Shown: positions 1-10,208, counted from the stretch's first letter. The stretch is DNA of 64,000 nt from Chrysopilus asiliformis (GCA_964034945.1 OZ035961.1:75332188-75396187); one strand, 5' to 3'. The notes: a model not told the origin generated them from the letters alone. Numbers and translations: made by a program.

Positions 1-222
1 TATATGTTATACCTCAGAATCTATTTCCAACATCTCCTCCACTTTACTTCTTATATAATTCTCTTTATCTTCATGAGACAAACTGACCACTTGTTAAGGT
101 GTTAACCACTTACCTTCGATTTTTATATTAGGAAAAACGCACTTTTAATTACGATCTTTATTACTCGGGATTCGAAAAAAATACTAACTAAATAAATGCG
201 TTGTGCGGTATTTGTTATTATA

Positions 223-606
223 AAGGGTGGTTAAATTTTAAGGGCCGATGTTGAATGGGAACCACACCTAAACGTCAAGTTTTTTTCTGCATTTCATTTG
301 ACATTTCTCAATTTCAGACTAACTCAATTTGAACCATGGAAAGATACACAATCGAGCAACGCGTTAAAGTTATTCAGGCTTATTATGAAAATGGGCGATC
401 AATTTTCGAAGAAAATCATCTTCAGTGATGAGGCATATTTTCATAATAAGCCTGAATAACTTTAACGCGTTGCTCGATTGTGTATCTTTCCATGGTTCAA
501 ATTGAGTTAGTCTGAAATTGAGAAATGTCAAATGAAATGCAGAAAAAAACTTGACGTTTAGGTGTGGTTCACATTCAACATCGGCCCTTAAAATTTAACC
601 ACCCTT
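223..606 (+). mobile_element. Short fold-back derivative of a mariner-type element
   Basis: A 384-bp element bounded by TA dinucleotides (221-222 and 607-608). The left arm (about 223-399) and right arm (about 432-606) are inverted copies of each other with about one mismatch (near position 277). Each arm holds the element's left end, its leader and the first ~22 codons of the transposase, so the right end is a copied left end and not a distinct right terminus. The short loop (about 400-437) is an internal transposase piece including the first catalytic Asp region (FSDEA). The same family occurs at 3900-4824. It cannot encode a transposase and would be mobile only in trans. Confidence 0.88.
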
Positions 607-778
607 TACATTATTAATTTTTAAGTAAGTGTTATGTATAGAAGACAAAGTAAAGAAAGGATAACAAAACTAATTTCTATAGAACAATGAATGAAACTTC
701 CATAGAAAATATAAGTGCATACCCGGGTATGTTGGTTGGTATTTAACGTTGATAGATTTGGTTGGTAACACAACGGTT

Positions 779-1018
779 AACGAACTTAGCTTTGCATTTT
801 ACGAAAAACGAATCTGCGCAAAATTTCAAGTCTCTAGCTCAATCCGTGCGCTCGCGATCCGCGCCACAGACAGACTGACGGACATGCAAAAATCAATTTT
901 TTTAGTCATTCTAAGCTCACTGGTGTTGTAATTCAATTTTGTGTGTGATAACGGGATCTTGGCGTTACAAACGGTAAGGCAAAGTTAATATACCCTTTGG
1001 TTTCACCATACGGGTATA
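779..1018 (+). repeat. mini-me/DINE-like dispersed repeat, truncated copy
   Basis: The 3' half of the dispersed repeat seen in full at 43698-44301. It shares the stretch from the 'aacgaacttagc' block through a very short GTCY-type tract to the terminal hairpin that pairs 'tataccc' with 'gggtata'. The 5' half (poly-C zone and the 'aagctataattgcc' end) is absent. Short reading frames here are by-products of the repeat. The mini-me label rests on the GTCY proto-microsatellite architecture described for dipteran mini-me elements and is an inference. Confidence 0.6.
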
Positions 1019-1490
1019 AACATTTGAAAACTCGAGAACTAATTGAAGTTGAAATTTGGCATAGAACAGGCGTTTATCAAATGATAAACCACTTCCGAAA
1101 ATGGGAAAAATTGAACCACTCCTTCATTCTCTCCCATACAAATGTAAAAGATTTTTGCAATATTTTGGAAAACGACTCATTTCTTGGAAAATTTGTTTAG
1201 CCAAAAAGTATTTAGAAGAAGATTCTACAAAAGTCTACTATACATTAAAATTCAATCTCACCATTCCATAAACCCTAATAAAGATTTTTGCGATTATCTG
1301 CAAAACGGTTCATTTTTAAAAGCTTTTATTTAGCTCGCTATCTTGTTTGTTTGTTTGTCGGGGTCAAATCTTGCAATCAAATTTTGACCCACTTCCACTC
1401 ATCCGATTCACTTGAAATTTTGTACACTTATATAAGTCCGATGACAATACAATATTTTCTCTACTTCGTCCTTGTAAGGATAAGAGAAGG

Positions 1491-1978
1491 TCCTGTAAGG
1501 ATAACGTGATTATCCTTTTCTCCAAATATTCCAGAAAAAAATCTATCCTGGGCGTTTTTGGGGTCGCTGAATCCGAATCTGTCATCACAAAGTCTGTAAG
1601 GATAACGGAAGGTCCTGTAAGGATAACGTGATTATCCTTTTCTCCAAATTTTCCGGAAAAAATCTATTCTGGGGGTTTTTGAGGTCGCTGAATCCGAATC
1701 TGTCATTAAAAAGTCTGTAAGGATAACGGAAGGTCCTGTAAGGATAACTTGATTATCCTTTTCTCCAAATTTTCCGGAAAAAAATCTATTCTGGGGGTTT
1801 TGGGGTTCGCTGAATACGATTCTCAAGTTAAAAAGCCTGTAAGGATGACGGAAGGTCCTGTAAGGATAACGTGATTATCCTTTTCTGCAAATTTTCCGGA
1901 AAAAAATCTATTCTGGGGGTTTTGGGGTTCGCTGAATACGATTCTCAAGTTAAAAAGCCTGTAAGGACATCTCAAATG
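1491..1978 (+). repeat. Four tandem ~122-bp units (Helitron-associated repeat)
   Basis: The anchor 'tcctgtaaggataac' recurs at about 1491, 1613, 1734 and 1856, a period of 121-122 bp. Each unit holds a 'gattatccttttctcc' block, a 'ttccggaaaaa' block and a 'ggtcgctgaat' block. The sequence just upstream (about 1333-1490) has a (TTTG)n stretch and resembles the 5' region of insect Helitrons. Related units of the same period occur at 25241-25335 and 27044-27270, with single degenerate units near 9150, 17400, 45000 and 63890. Confidence 0.75.
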
Positions 1979-2019
1979 TAAAGCTATATATTCGAAGACT
2001 AAAAAGAACAAATTAAAAA

Positions 2020-2255
2020 AAATTTAAAAAAAGCTTTTATTAAAAAAAATGCACTAAAAAAAATAATTTTCTGGACGCTGTGTATCACAAATATAAAAGC
2101 TTTTAAAAAGCGAGATAAAGCATAAAACAATGAAATAAACATTTATCTCGCTTTTTAAAAGCTTTTATATTTGTGATTCACAGCGTCCAGAAAATTATTT
2201 TTTTCTTTTTAGTGCATTTTTTTAATAAAAGCTTTTTTTAAAAAAATTTTTTCAT
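2020..2255. repeat. Long hairpin (fold-back repeat)
   Basis: Two near-perfect inverted arms of about 97-108 bp (about 2022-2118 and 2143-2250) around a ~24-bp AT-rich loop. The arms carry 'ttctggacgctgtg' and 'aaaagcgagataaa' with their reverse complements. No target-site duplication is evident because the outer ends are A/T runs. It may be a small fold-back MITE or a replication-born palindrome. Confidence 0.75.
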
Positions 2256-3897
2256 AGAACTAGAACGCAAAAAAACGTTGAGGAGCAAGCCGTTTTATTT
2301 AAAGAAAGACTTTTATATAAAGCATTGATGACTATCAAACTAACTTCATTTAAATGTGTTATGCATTTTCCCACATAATTTTTAACAAGAAAGCGTGTTT
2401 TATTTTAATTGATTTAGTATAAACCCTACGTTTGTAAAGTGTGTTTTTTCGTTATCATAATTACCTCGTTCAAGTTTAACTTAAATTTTCTGCAAATTTT
2501 CCCTTCAAAAAAAAAGAAAAAAGAAAATCCCGACAAAAGAATTGAGTAACTTTTGTATGCTGGCAGAAATTATGAAAAAGATATCAATTCGTCAAAATGT
2601 CGGCCTTGTTGAAGAAAAACACTAGTTTCGAATATCGAATTATCTCACTACAAATTGGCAAATAATTACAAAGATTAGGGTTTAAACCTAGAAAAATAAA
2701 CAAATAACATAAATAACATCTGTTTCTTATATTTAACATTTGCATTTTCTTGTAATGGCATTGATGATAAATTTTAAAAGCCTTTGATCTCTCCGGTGTT
2801 TTAGATACTATTTTTTAAAATATTTTTCCGAGATTTGAAGAAATCTGAGGAATGAGAAACAGTAATAGAGACCTATCTTCTTAAACTTTTGGCCTAGATT
2901 ATTCTTTTTGTACTTAAGAAAAAAAAAACAGCGCTTTCGTTTATTTGGACGAGCCAAATATTTGATCTGCCAACCAAAATTTCCACCTACCAACCAAAGT
3001 TTTTCACTTTGTACCATGCAGAAAACTAAAAATAGTTTTTTTTTCGAAAGCAACTTATGGCTCAGACAGACTAACTAGTTTGGTCATAGAAACGAAACCA
3101 AAAATTTACCTCTAGGTTAGAAACTGATTTTCTGCAAACAACCAGTGTTTTTCTTTAAACCCAAATCCTTTCTTGATATACCGCTATAAGCCAAATTGAT
3201 CTAGCTACATTAAAGCCGCTTTTCTATTTACGAAACACACATCTGGTTACAAAAAAATACATTTAAATAATCAATATCTTTCGGCATTAAATCTTCAAAC
3301 ACACTAAAGAGATTTAATTACGGAAAGATAGGGGCTGGAATAAAGAAATAAACGGCACGAACTCAGGAAATTTCTACATTTTGGCTGTTACAATTATAAG
3401 AAGAAAAAAACATAATCAAAACACCTAAAATCAGGTAAAAACATCTTAGAAAAGATTTTTCCCTGAAAATCGTAATAGAAATAATCTAAAGAAACGATTT
3501 GCCACGTTCATAGTAAAGACTCAAGATGTTACTCAAAAGAGTTTCTTTTCTTAATTAGCCACACTTGAGCAACAGTGGTTTTCTTTAATACAGAGTAGCC
3601 TAAGGAGTCTGGAGAGATTTCCGTTATTTTTTTCTTTTGATAGGACGTCAATGGCTATACAACTATACCTAGTCCTGAGTTTGGCGATTACTGTAGTGGA
3701 ATATCTTCTTGTTTCTTATATATTGGAGTTGCTTCTAGTAGAATTGTCCTGTGGAAATTTTGGTTAATCAAAGAGCAGAAAAAAGTAAAACATTTTTGAT
3801 TCAACCAAAAAATGGGTTTTGTCAGCAGGGAATCAATAAGTTATGTAAATATGCAATCGTGACCATCAGGTTGAGAAAACGTATTCAGAAGACATTA
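2256..3897. other. AT-rich stretch without recognised gene
   Basis: I see no coding signature, RNA gene or terminal repeats here. Frames are short and low in complexity. An 81-residue minus-strand frame at 2808-3053 is Lys/Phe-rich and lacks recognisable motifs. Confidence 0.5.
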
Positions 3898-3899
3898 TA

Positions 3900-4824
3900 A
3901 AGGGTGGTTAAATTTTAAGGGCCGATGTTGAATGTGAACCACACCTAAACGTCAAGTTTTTTTCTGCATTTCATTTGACATTTCTCAATTTCAGACTAAC
4001 TCAATTTGAACCATGGAAAGATACACAATCGAGCAACGCGTTAAAGTTATTCAGGCTTATTATGAAAATGGGCGTTCAAATCAAAATGCATATCGTGCAC
4101 TTCGTGATTTTTTCGGTCAATTTAATCGTCCAAATGTGCGTACAATCGGAAAAATCGTGCAAAAATTTGAGCAAACCGGGTCTGTAGGAGATGTGAAAAC
4201 ACCAGTGCATGCTCGTACAGCTCGTACTGCAGAAAATATTGCTGCTGTTCGCGATAGTGTGGCTGAAGAGCCGTCCACCTCAACTCGTCGTCGTGCCCAA
4301 CAATTGCACCTCCCACGCTCGTCGTTGATGAACATTATGCATAAAGACTTGCATTTACACGCTTACAAGGTTCAATTGACTCAAGAACTAAAGCCTCTTG
4401 ACCATTTCAAGCGTCGTCAATGGTCAGAATGGTGGCAAGAAATGGCAACAGTGGATGATCAATTTTCGAAGAAAATCATCTTCAGTGATGAGGCACATTT
4501 TCACCTCAGTGGATTCGTCAATAAGCAGAACAGCCGCATTTGGGCGAATGATAATCCAAGAGTGATTGTCGAAAAACCAATGCACCCACAAAGAGTGACT
4601 GTTTGGTGCGGTTTATGGGCTGGCGGCACGATATGCATTTTGATTTGAACGCCCATTTTCATAATAAGCCTGAATAACTTTAACGCGTTGCTCGATTGTG
4701 TATCTTTCCATGGTTCAAATTGAGTTAGTCTGAAATTGAGAAATGTTAAATGAAATGCAGAAAAAAACTTGACGTTTAGGTGTGGTTCACATTCAACATC
4801 GGCCCTTAAAATTTAACCACCCTT
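3900..4824 (+). mobile_element. Long fold-back derivative of the same mariner-type element
   Basis: A 925-bp element flanked by TA (3898-3899, 4825-4826), ending AAGGGTGGTT and its complement. As in the 223-606 copy, the right ~197 bp (about 4628-4824) is an inverted copy of the left end (3900-4098), reaching into transposase codon ~27. The middle holds about two thirds of a transposase gene. The inverted arm joins the gene at a short shared string (GCACGAT), which suggests microhomology-guided template switching. This junction differs from that of the shorter copy, so the inverted duplication arose at least twice. Confidence 0.9.
4013..4648 (+). pseudogene. 3'-truncated mariner-type transposase
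   Basis: A 211-residue frame beginning MERYTIEQRVK. Residues 1 to ~115 form the helix-turn-helix DNA-binding region typical of mariner transposases (DUF4817-like start). The catalytic domain begins at about 150, with the first Asp at residue 159 (FSDEAHFHLSG) followed by VNKQNSRIW and VTVWCG. The frame runs out at residue ~206, where the inverted left end replaces the rest; the last residues (CILI) come from that arm read backwards. The second and third catalytic Asp are missing, so it cannot be active. It resembles the intact protein at 17985-19055 and is probably of the same broad type. A truncated protein with an intact DNA-binding domain could compete for ends, but that is speculation. 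Confidence 0.9.
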
Positions 4825-4826
4825 TA

Positions 4827-5505
4827 TTTAGGAGTTTTCCATGTATTTTTATTCCCCAAGCGTCTTTTAATTCTGTTACTGAGAATTTACTGTCTCCGAA
4901 AGTGAAAACAAATGCAACAGGTGCTAGGGAAAAAAAATCCTGTTAAATGGAATCGTATACACTAATTTTGATCATCAAGTCGACTTCAAATACGTTAGTT
5001 TTATCTCTTTCGAAATATTTTCGTCGTAGACAAATTCTTAAATTTTATGACGTTGAGGAAGAAAAAGCTGTACTTTAGAGTTGAAACGAGCCGTTCGAAC
5101 CACTTAAGTGTCGTGTTCCTCAAATAGTAAAATGTCCTCAAATCTACACGGTTGCAGATGTAGTAATGTGTCTTTAACTAGATCAATAAACAATAGTCTA
5201 CTTGTCTACTTTTAGGCTTAAAAAATGCCTCGGTTTGTGAAAAATGTTTCGGTTTGTGAACAGCAATTCAATTCTAGTACAGGCCTGTGACAATCAAAAA
5301 CAAGACAGATGTCTAGTGGATTTGAATCAGTTAAAAGATATGTACAATAAAGATCGTGCGAGGGCGATGCCAAATTAAAGCATACCCTTAAATTAACCGC
5401 CAGGGAAGCGTAACTCTATGGGTAAAATTATTTCTTAATTTCGGCTATATATGACATATGCATTGAGTTTTTTCACTTTGAGCATACAGTACAGCGAAAC
5501 TTATA
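4827..5505. other. No recognised feature
   Basis: Unique-looking AT-rich sequence between two mobile elements. No frame with recognisable motifs, no RNA gene and no inverted termini were seen. Confidence 0.5.
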
Positions 5506-6034
5506 CACTCTAAGAATTATTTGTTGAATTTTACTTCAATAAATGGTTGAAATATGTAGGTTACACTCAATAATTGAAGTAAAATTCAACATGCGTATTA
5601 TTTTTAAACAATAGTATATTAATTTTCAACAAATAAATGTTTAAAATTCAACACCGATAAATTAATTTTAAACAATAGATATAGTAATTTTCAACAAATT
5701 TTTTTTTTCTGATGTTTAAAATTCAACAACGGTAGATTAATTTTAAATATTTTTAGTTGAATTTTCAACATGACAGATTAATTTTAAGAATTCTCAGTTG
5801 AATATTAAACTCAGTTGAAATTTGGAGAAAACGAATTCGTTTTCAAATATTTTCAAATTAGTTGGACAATGAAAAGGAAAATAGCTGTGTAAAAGGATGA
5901 AAAAAAAACATGTATATTAGGTTAAACAAAAAATATGTATTTCATATACTTAACTTTTTTGAAGGAACTTAACGTTTTTTTTTTAAATTTATTCAGAAAA
6001 TACTTGTGTTGTGTAAGTGCCACAATTGGAGATA

Positions 6035-6628
6035 TTAGTTTTTATTTTCATCCAATTTTTTTATTAAATTTATTATCTTAGCCATATATGTTGTCTTTTT
6101 TGGGCCGCGAAGTTTTGTCGGAAAAAGGTTTAAAAAATATCTAACAATAAAATCTAATGTTTGCGATAACATTGTTGGATACTCGATATTAAAAATAAAG
6201 TAATAGCAGACACATTCAATAATCAGATCCATGATGTTAGCCATATCAGTTGTTCGTACTTGTTGGTTTTCAATAAAAATATATGAAGTTTTGGAATCAA
6301 ATGATGTATCTAAAAATGTAGATTGAGTAAACAGTAACTTCAAATCTGACAAATTCTCGTTCAATTTAAAGTTTTAAAATTTCAACTCACCGACTATTGC
6401 AATCCAAGGGCATGCTGTAGGAATAGACGACTCTATGGTAATAGTGTAGTTCCCGTCTAAATAAAAGTAAAATTTAATAACATTAATTGTATACATTTTT
6501 TTTTGACTTGTGTAAATTACCTTGAAAGTTTGAAAAATCAATTTCGAATCTTCATTAAAGTATGTCGCTATGGCTTCAATTACCGTCTCATCGTTTACGT
6601 CTTTTAAAATTTCTCTAATTTTAACCAT
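6035..6628 (-). pseudogene. C-terminal exons of a SAMD3-like/uncharacterised TE protein, degraded
   Basis: Three coding blocks follow the CIDE-N exons on the minus strand: about 6628-6521 (MVKIREILKDVNDE..., ending in a good GT donor), about 6460-6396 (DGNYTITIESSIPTACPWI, after a TTTATTTAG acceptor) and 6364-6035 (NENLSDLKLLF...). The last block contains YFIFNIEYPTMLSQTLDFI and RYFLNLFPTK. It recalls from memory the C-terminal region of multicopy uncharacterised or SAMD3-like proteins of insects and fish. The reading phase does not carry cleanly across the donor/acceptor at about 6520/6460, suggesting at least one indel. No catalytic motif is visible. How these blocks join the 6621-7226 exons is uncertain. 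Confidence 0.5.
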
Positions 6629-7226
6629 CCTCGAGCCCAACATGAAATTCGCAATACTGTTTATTTGCTTCAGTGCTATTTGATGATAAGGAAGATAAGG
6701 CCCCGCTGGTCATACTTAATGTGGTAGCTAATGATTGAGTGTCGTTTAAGCTTTCACTAAAATCGATGTTTTCGGTAGACAAAGCTTCATTTCCGTTGGT
6801 TGGAGTTGATGGTAAAAATATTATGGCATCGTCACACGAATTTTGGAGTTGCTGAGATGTATTCTCTAGATATTGCTGTGAGGTACTAGGAAATTCACTG
6901 CGAGCACCTTCTTGATAAATTGGTGAAGATGCGGTCCAAATTTCTTCATTTTCAAGCAACATAAAAATATAGTTTTTTTGGGCTGCATAATACTCCAGAA
7001 TTTCATCATCAACAATGACACATCCAGACTGTTCCAGCACTAGAGTTGTTCCCGGAATCCCCAAATCATTTGCTATAACGAAGTTATTATTAATAGTTTC
7101 ATAAACATTTTAAATTATATGTATGTTTTTACCTTTCTGTATAACTTCATTTAAAGTGGGAATAGATAGATATGTTCTTTTATTTATTCTGCTTGCAGAT
7201 ACCACTTGAAATGGCAACTTAGACAT
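6621..7226 (-). CDS. CIDE-N-domain protein inside element A (two exons)
   Basis: Exon 1 is 7226-7133 (starts MSKLPFQVVSAS, ends with donor AAAG/gtaaaa). A 60-bp intron (7132-7073) ends in 'ttatag', and exon 2 runs 7072-6621, giving 181 residues. Residues ~4-83 read like a CIDE-N (CAD) domain: PFQVVSASRINKR at the start, the core LVLEQSGCVIVDDE, then FMLLENEEIW. In known proteins (CAD/ICAD, CIDE) this fold mediates head-to-tail assembly around DNA-fragmentation nucleases. The remainder is Ser/Thr-rich and disordered. The intact splice signals and open domain suggest it was functional until recently. Translation may continue into the 6035-6628 exons instead of stopping at 6621. It could instead be another ubiquitin-like fold; a profile search would decide. 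Confidence 0.62.
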
Positions 7227-7345
7227 TGTAGACCAGTTTTATTTAATAAATTTTATGATTAATAAATCGATATGAATAAACACATTATTGTCTAAAACGA
7301 TTAAATTTGCAGAAAATCTAATCCATCGTTGGAAATATTGTATTT

Positions 7346-7400
7346 GTGACAGAAAAACCTTTTGCTTTACTATTCAAAAAGCAAAAGGTTTTTCTGTCAC
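7346..7400. repeat. 55-bp near-perfect palindrome
   Basis: Arms of ~23 bp (GTGACAGAAAAACCTTTTGC and its complement) flank a ~9-bp loop. The right arm forms the last codons (VTEKPFAF) and stop of the C2H2 frame, so the palindrome may have truncated that gene. It looks like a template-switch inversion, not a transposon: there is no flanking duplication. Confidence 0.8.
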
Positions 7401-7936
7401 CTGATTCCCAAAGTTCGGCCTAAGTTCCGATTGTAAGCGACTTGACAAGATATTCTTGGAACTGATTTCGTCTGAAACATTGGACGTGTCAGTAACGGCA
7501 CTTTCAAATCCCGTTTGTGTATGTTTATGACGAATATTGCTCCGCGCCTTGTAATTTTTGTCGTTGTGGTGCCTATACCAATGAATTATGAAACTTGAAA
7601 TAACTTTAAAATAGCATTCACAATCTAACACTGGGCATTTTACTCCTTCTTTATGATCTAAATGAAATTTCACGTGTTTTTTTTATTTCATAAAAATCGT
7701 TTAATTTTATTTTGTACAAGTCACATTCACACACATTTTCCAATCCGATGCAAAAATTCACTTTTCTTGAATGGTGGCTGTGCCAATGAATTCTGTAAGC
7801 ATTATATTGAAAAAAACTTTAAGGCAATTTGGCCACAAGCAATGAGTTTTAACATTTTGTCTGCCCCGATGCAAATACAAGTGTTTATCGACACTTTTTT
7901 GAAACTAACCTTACATTTTTCACACAAAAATGCCAT
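7374..7936 (-). pseudogene. Degraded C2H2 zinc-finger gene of element A
   Basis: Starts at ATG 7936 (MAFLCEKCKVSFKK). Three C2H2 fingers can be traced over two or more frameshifts: CEKCKVSF...HLYLH, then HCLWPNCLKVFF...HWHSHH, then KCPVLDCECYF...HWYRHH, the last lying in the open frame 7673-7374. Spacings C-x2/4-C and H-x3-H fit classical fingers. After them comes a polar tail ending at the palindrome. Fingers of this kind probably bind DNA, possibly the element's subterminal array, but that is inference. The hAT-like insertion at 7987 sits 50 bp upstream of the start codon and separates the gene from the element's terminus. Confidence 0.6.
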
Positions 7937-8500
7937 TGAATTTGCTGTTGACTTGATCGACCGACGCACACTTCTCGAATGATGACCAGTGTTGTGCCGG
8001 TTTTTTATGTAAAGTAATTTACCTAGTTTTTTACGCGTAAAAAATTACGCGTAAAAAACCTCAATTTTAACGTAAAAAACGTAAAAAACGTAAAAATCGT
8101 AAAAAACTGTAAAAAACCTAAAACATTGATGATAAAAAATTTAATAAGTAGCCATTCACTAAGGCCCGTTTGCTGATACAAGTCATAACTATTTAAGTTA
8201 TGCTTAGTCTTCTTAAACCATAGAAATTCTGGCACTTAACAAATTTAAGTTCGACATAAGTTGCTATGTTTCGTTGGTGCAAACCGCTCTAAATATAGTA
8301 ATTATTCGTAAATAAATCATCTTAGAACAATAAAAAGGTTAATAGTCTTCAGCAAACACAGAAAAGTATTCAAAAGCATTTCCTCTTGAAAGTGAAAAAG
8401 ATTTTAAACTCGGAGTTCAAAAACTGTTTATATCCTTTCATTAAATTACGTCCGCCTACTCATTTTAACGTTAATTAATGTGAATAATGTGGAGAGATTT

Positions 8501-8753
8501 GCTACTTCGGAGGAAGACTGTCACAACTCAAAAAAATGTCGAATTTGTACTAAAGGTGCGGAAGAGTGGTAATTATGGTATACTTTGTTGTAGAAGAATG
8601 TCACAATTGTAACTTATAATTCTGACCACTTCTCGTTACTGTAGATATTTTCTAAATATCAAAAATACTAACACAAAATATCAGAATAACTTTAAAACTT
8701 CATTTCCCAAAATTTACAATTTTTGAGTTGTGACAGTCTTCCTCCGAAGTAGC
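8501..8753. mobile_element. 253-bp TIR element (MITE)
   Basis: Inverted ends of ~32 bp, starting GCTACTTCGGAGGAAGACTG (8501) and ending with its complement at 8753, enclose ~190 bp of non-coding AT-rich sequence. The superfamily is not assignable because no clear target-site duplication is visible. Confidence 0.65.
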
Positions 8754-8770
8754 GATATGGGCTATTTTAA

Positions 8771-9413
8771 CCCTTTGTTGAATAGTGTTGTTGTACAACA
8801 ACACCTTTTCTAATTCCGTTTTTTAATATTATAACATATATTTCATGCACTTATATTGACTAAATTCATTTCGTAAGTATCCTAGGACATCAATTGTTAT
8901 GAAAAAAAGTAATATGCGCTTTTTTTTATAATTACTGCATTTTATAATAAATAAAGAGCAAAAAAGTAGCTATTTTGCATATTAAATGTAACTGTGGCAA
9001 ATCTATCACAGTTAAAAAATCGGTAATTAGCTTTATAAAGGTTTCTGGGGTCGCTAATTACGAAACTGAAGTCAAAAATTCAAAATGGCGGATCCAATAT
9101 GGCGGTCAAAAAAAATTCATTAGATTACGCTGAAAACTAGTACGCGGGGGTTTTTGGGGTCGCTGATTACGCATCTGAAGTCAAAACTTCAAAATTCAAA
9201 ATGGCGGATCCAATATGGCGGTCAAAAGAGATAAAATTACGTACTAGTTTTCAGCGTAATCTAATGAATTTTATCTTTTTTGACCGCCATATTGGATCCG
9301 TCATTTTGAATTTTGAAGTTTTGACTTCAGATTCGTAATCAGCAACCCCAAAAACCCTCGGATACCAAAAACCGTGAAAATTAATTCCACAGAAAAATGT
9401 ATGCATGAAAGGG
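8771..9413. mobile_element. Possible piggyBac-like MITE with TTAA duplication
   Basis: TTAA lies on both sides (8767-8770, 9414-9417), followed by short inverted ends CCCTTTG/CCCTTTC. A perfect 20-bp palindrome GTGTTGTTGTACAACAACAC lies just inside the left end. The TIR is only ~6 bp, so chance is not excluded. The interior carries the inverted 'gcggatccaatatggcgg' repeats. Confidence 0.4.
9056..9360. repeat. Inverted and direct repeat cluster related to the 122-bp unit
   Basis: Two direct copies of 'caaaatggcggatccaatat' (about 9083 and 9199) are followed by an inverted copy (about 9276-9320). All are linked to 'ggggtcgctgattac' blocks like those in the 122-bp tandem units, and to a matching inverted 'ttagattacgctgaaaac' pair. 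Transcripts through here could fold into a ~100-bp hairpin. Confidence 0.65.
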
Positions 9414-10208
9414 TTAAAGAAACATATTTGGACTAGTTCTTGCAGCAACAAGCGTAATTTTAAAGTTTGCATCAAAAAATCGTTTTTAAACACAAGGAGA
9501 CTCATTCCGAAGGCGGAAATTGAAACAAAACTGGAAAAAGGGAAAAGAAATTCTAAAAACTGGAAAAATTCCATTCAAACAACTGTTTTAATTTGAGTTA
9601 ATAGACTGTCCTACTTAGTAGTACAGTATATTAAGTGCTGATGTCTACTCTCTATATTATAAGATCTCTAATAAAATGCTGAGAAAAACTTTAAAACAGA
9701 CTGTCATACTTTCTAGGAACTGCGATGTCCCATTTTTTAGGTTTTTTACTATTTTTTACGTTTTTTACGGTTTTTTACGTTTTTACCAGTTTTTTACGTT
9801 TTTTACGTTTTTTACGTGAAAAATGTAAAAAACTGTTTTTTGCGCCGTTTTGCCCAACACTGATGATGACTCAGAAATAACGCCATAAATACTTAGAATT
9901 CAACATTGTGTTTGATTTTCAACAAAAAGAAATGTAATATTCACCAAAAATTATGAATTTTCAACCAAAAAATGTTGAAATCTCAACAAATTTTGAATTT
10001 TCAACAAAATTTGTTGAATTTTAAAAAAAAGTTTGAATTTTCAACAAAATTTGTTGAATTTTCAAAAAAAGTTTGAATTTTCAACAAAAGTATGTTAAAT
10101 ATTCAACTAAATTTCGCATTCATTCAATTATTGAAGTAATTTTACTAGTATTATTGAAGTAAAATATTGTTGAATTTTACTATCATTTTACTATCAGTTC
10201 TTAGAGTG

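Larger units (their letters stand above)
7987..9862. mobile_element. hAT-like non-autonomous element (i), TSD ATGATGAC
   Basis: An 8-bp direct repeat ATGATGAC flanks it (7979-7986, 9863-9870). Ends are CAGTGTTGTGC and, reversed, CAGTGTTGGGC, a classic hAT terminus. Both subterminal zones (about 8000-8120 and 9740-9840) are dense arrays of GTAAAAAAC/TTTTTTACG. The 1,876-bp interior has no transposase and is itself a stack: a TIR element (8501-8753), a piggyBac-like element (8771-9413) and inverted 'aatggcggatccaatatgg' repeats. It is inserted into element A. Confidence 0.88.
5506..10208 (-). mobile_element. CACT-ended element A with minus-strand accessory genes
   Basis: The left end CACTCTAAGAA (5506) and right end TTCTTAGAGTG (ending 10208) are inverted repeats, flanked by TATA on both sides; the duplication may be 2 or 4 bp. 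Both subterminal zones (5520-5830 and 9890-10200) are packed with variants of 'gttgaattttac' and 'aaattcaac' in both orientations. Inside, on the minus strand, lie degraded C2H2 fingers (7374-7936), a CIDE-N-like protein (6621-7226) and a conserved C-terminal domain (6035-6628). A hAT-like element (7987-9862) is inserted in it; without that and its duplication it is about 2.8 kb. No DDE/D transposase was recognised. CACT ends plus subterminal repeats recall CACTA/EnSpm (or Mirage/Chapaev), but assignment is open. Confidence 0.7.

Noticed and set aside
7662..7982. 106-residue plus-strand frame
   Set aside because: It is the complement of the degraded C2H2 gene on the minus strand.
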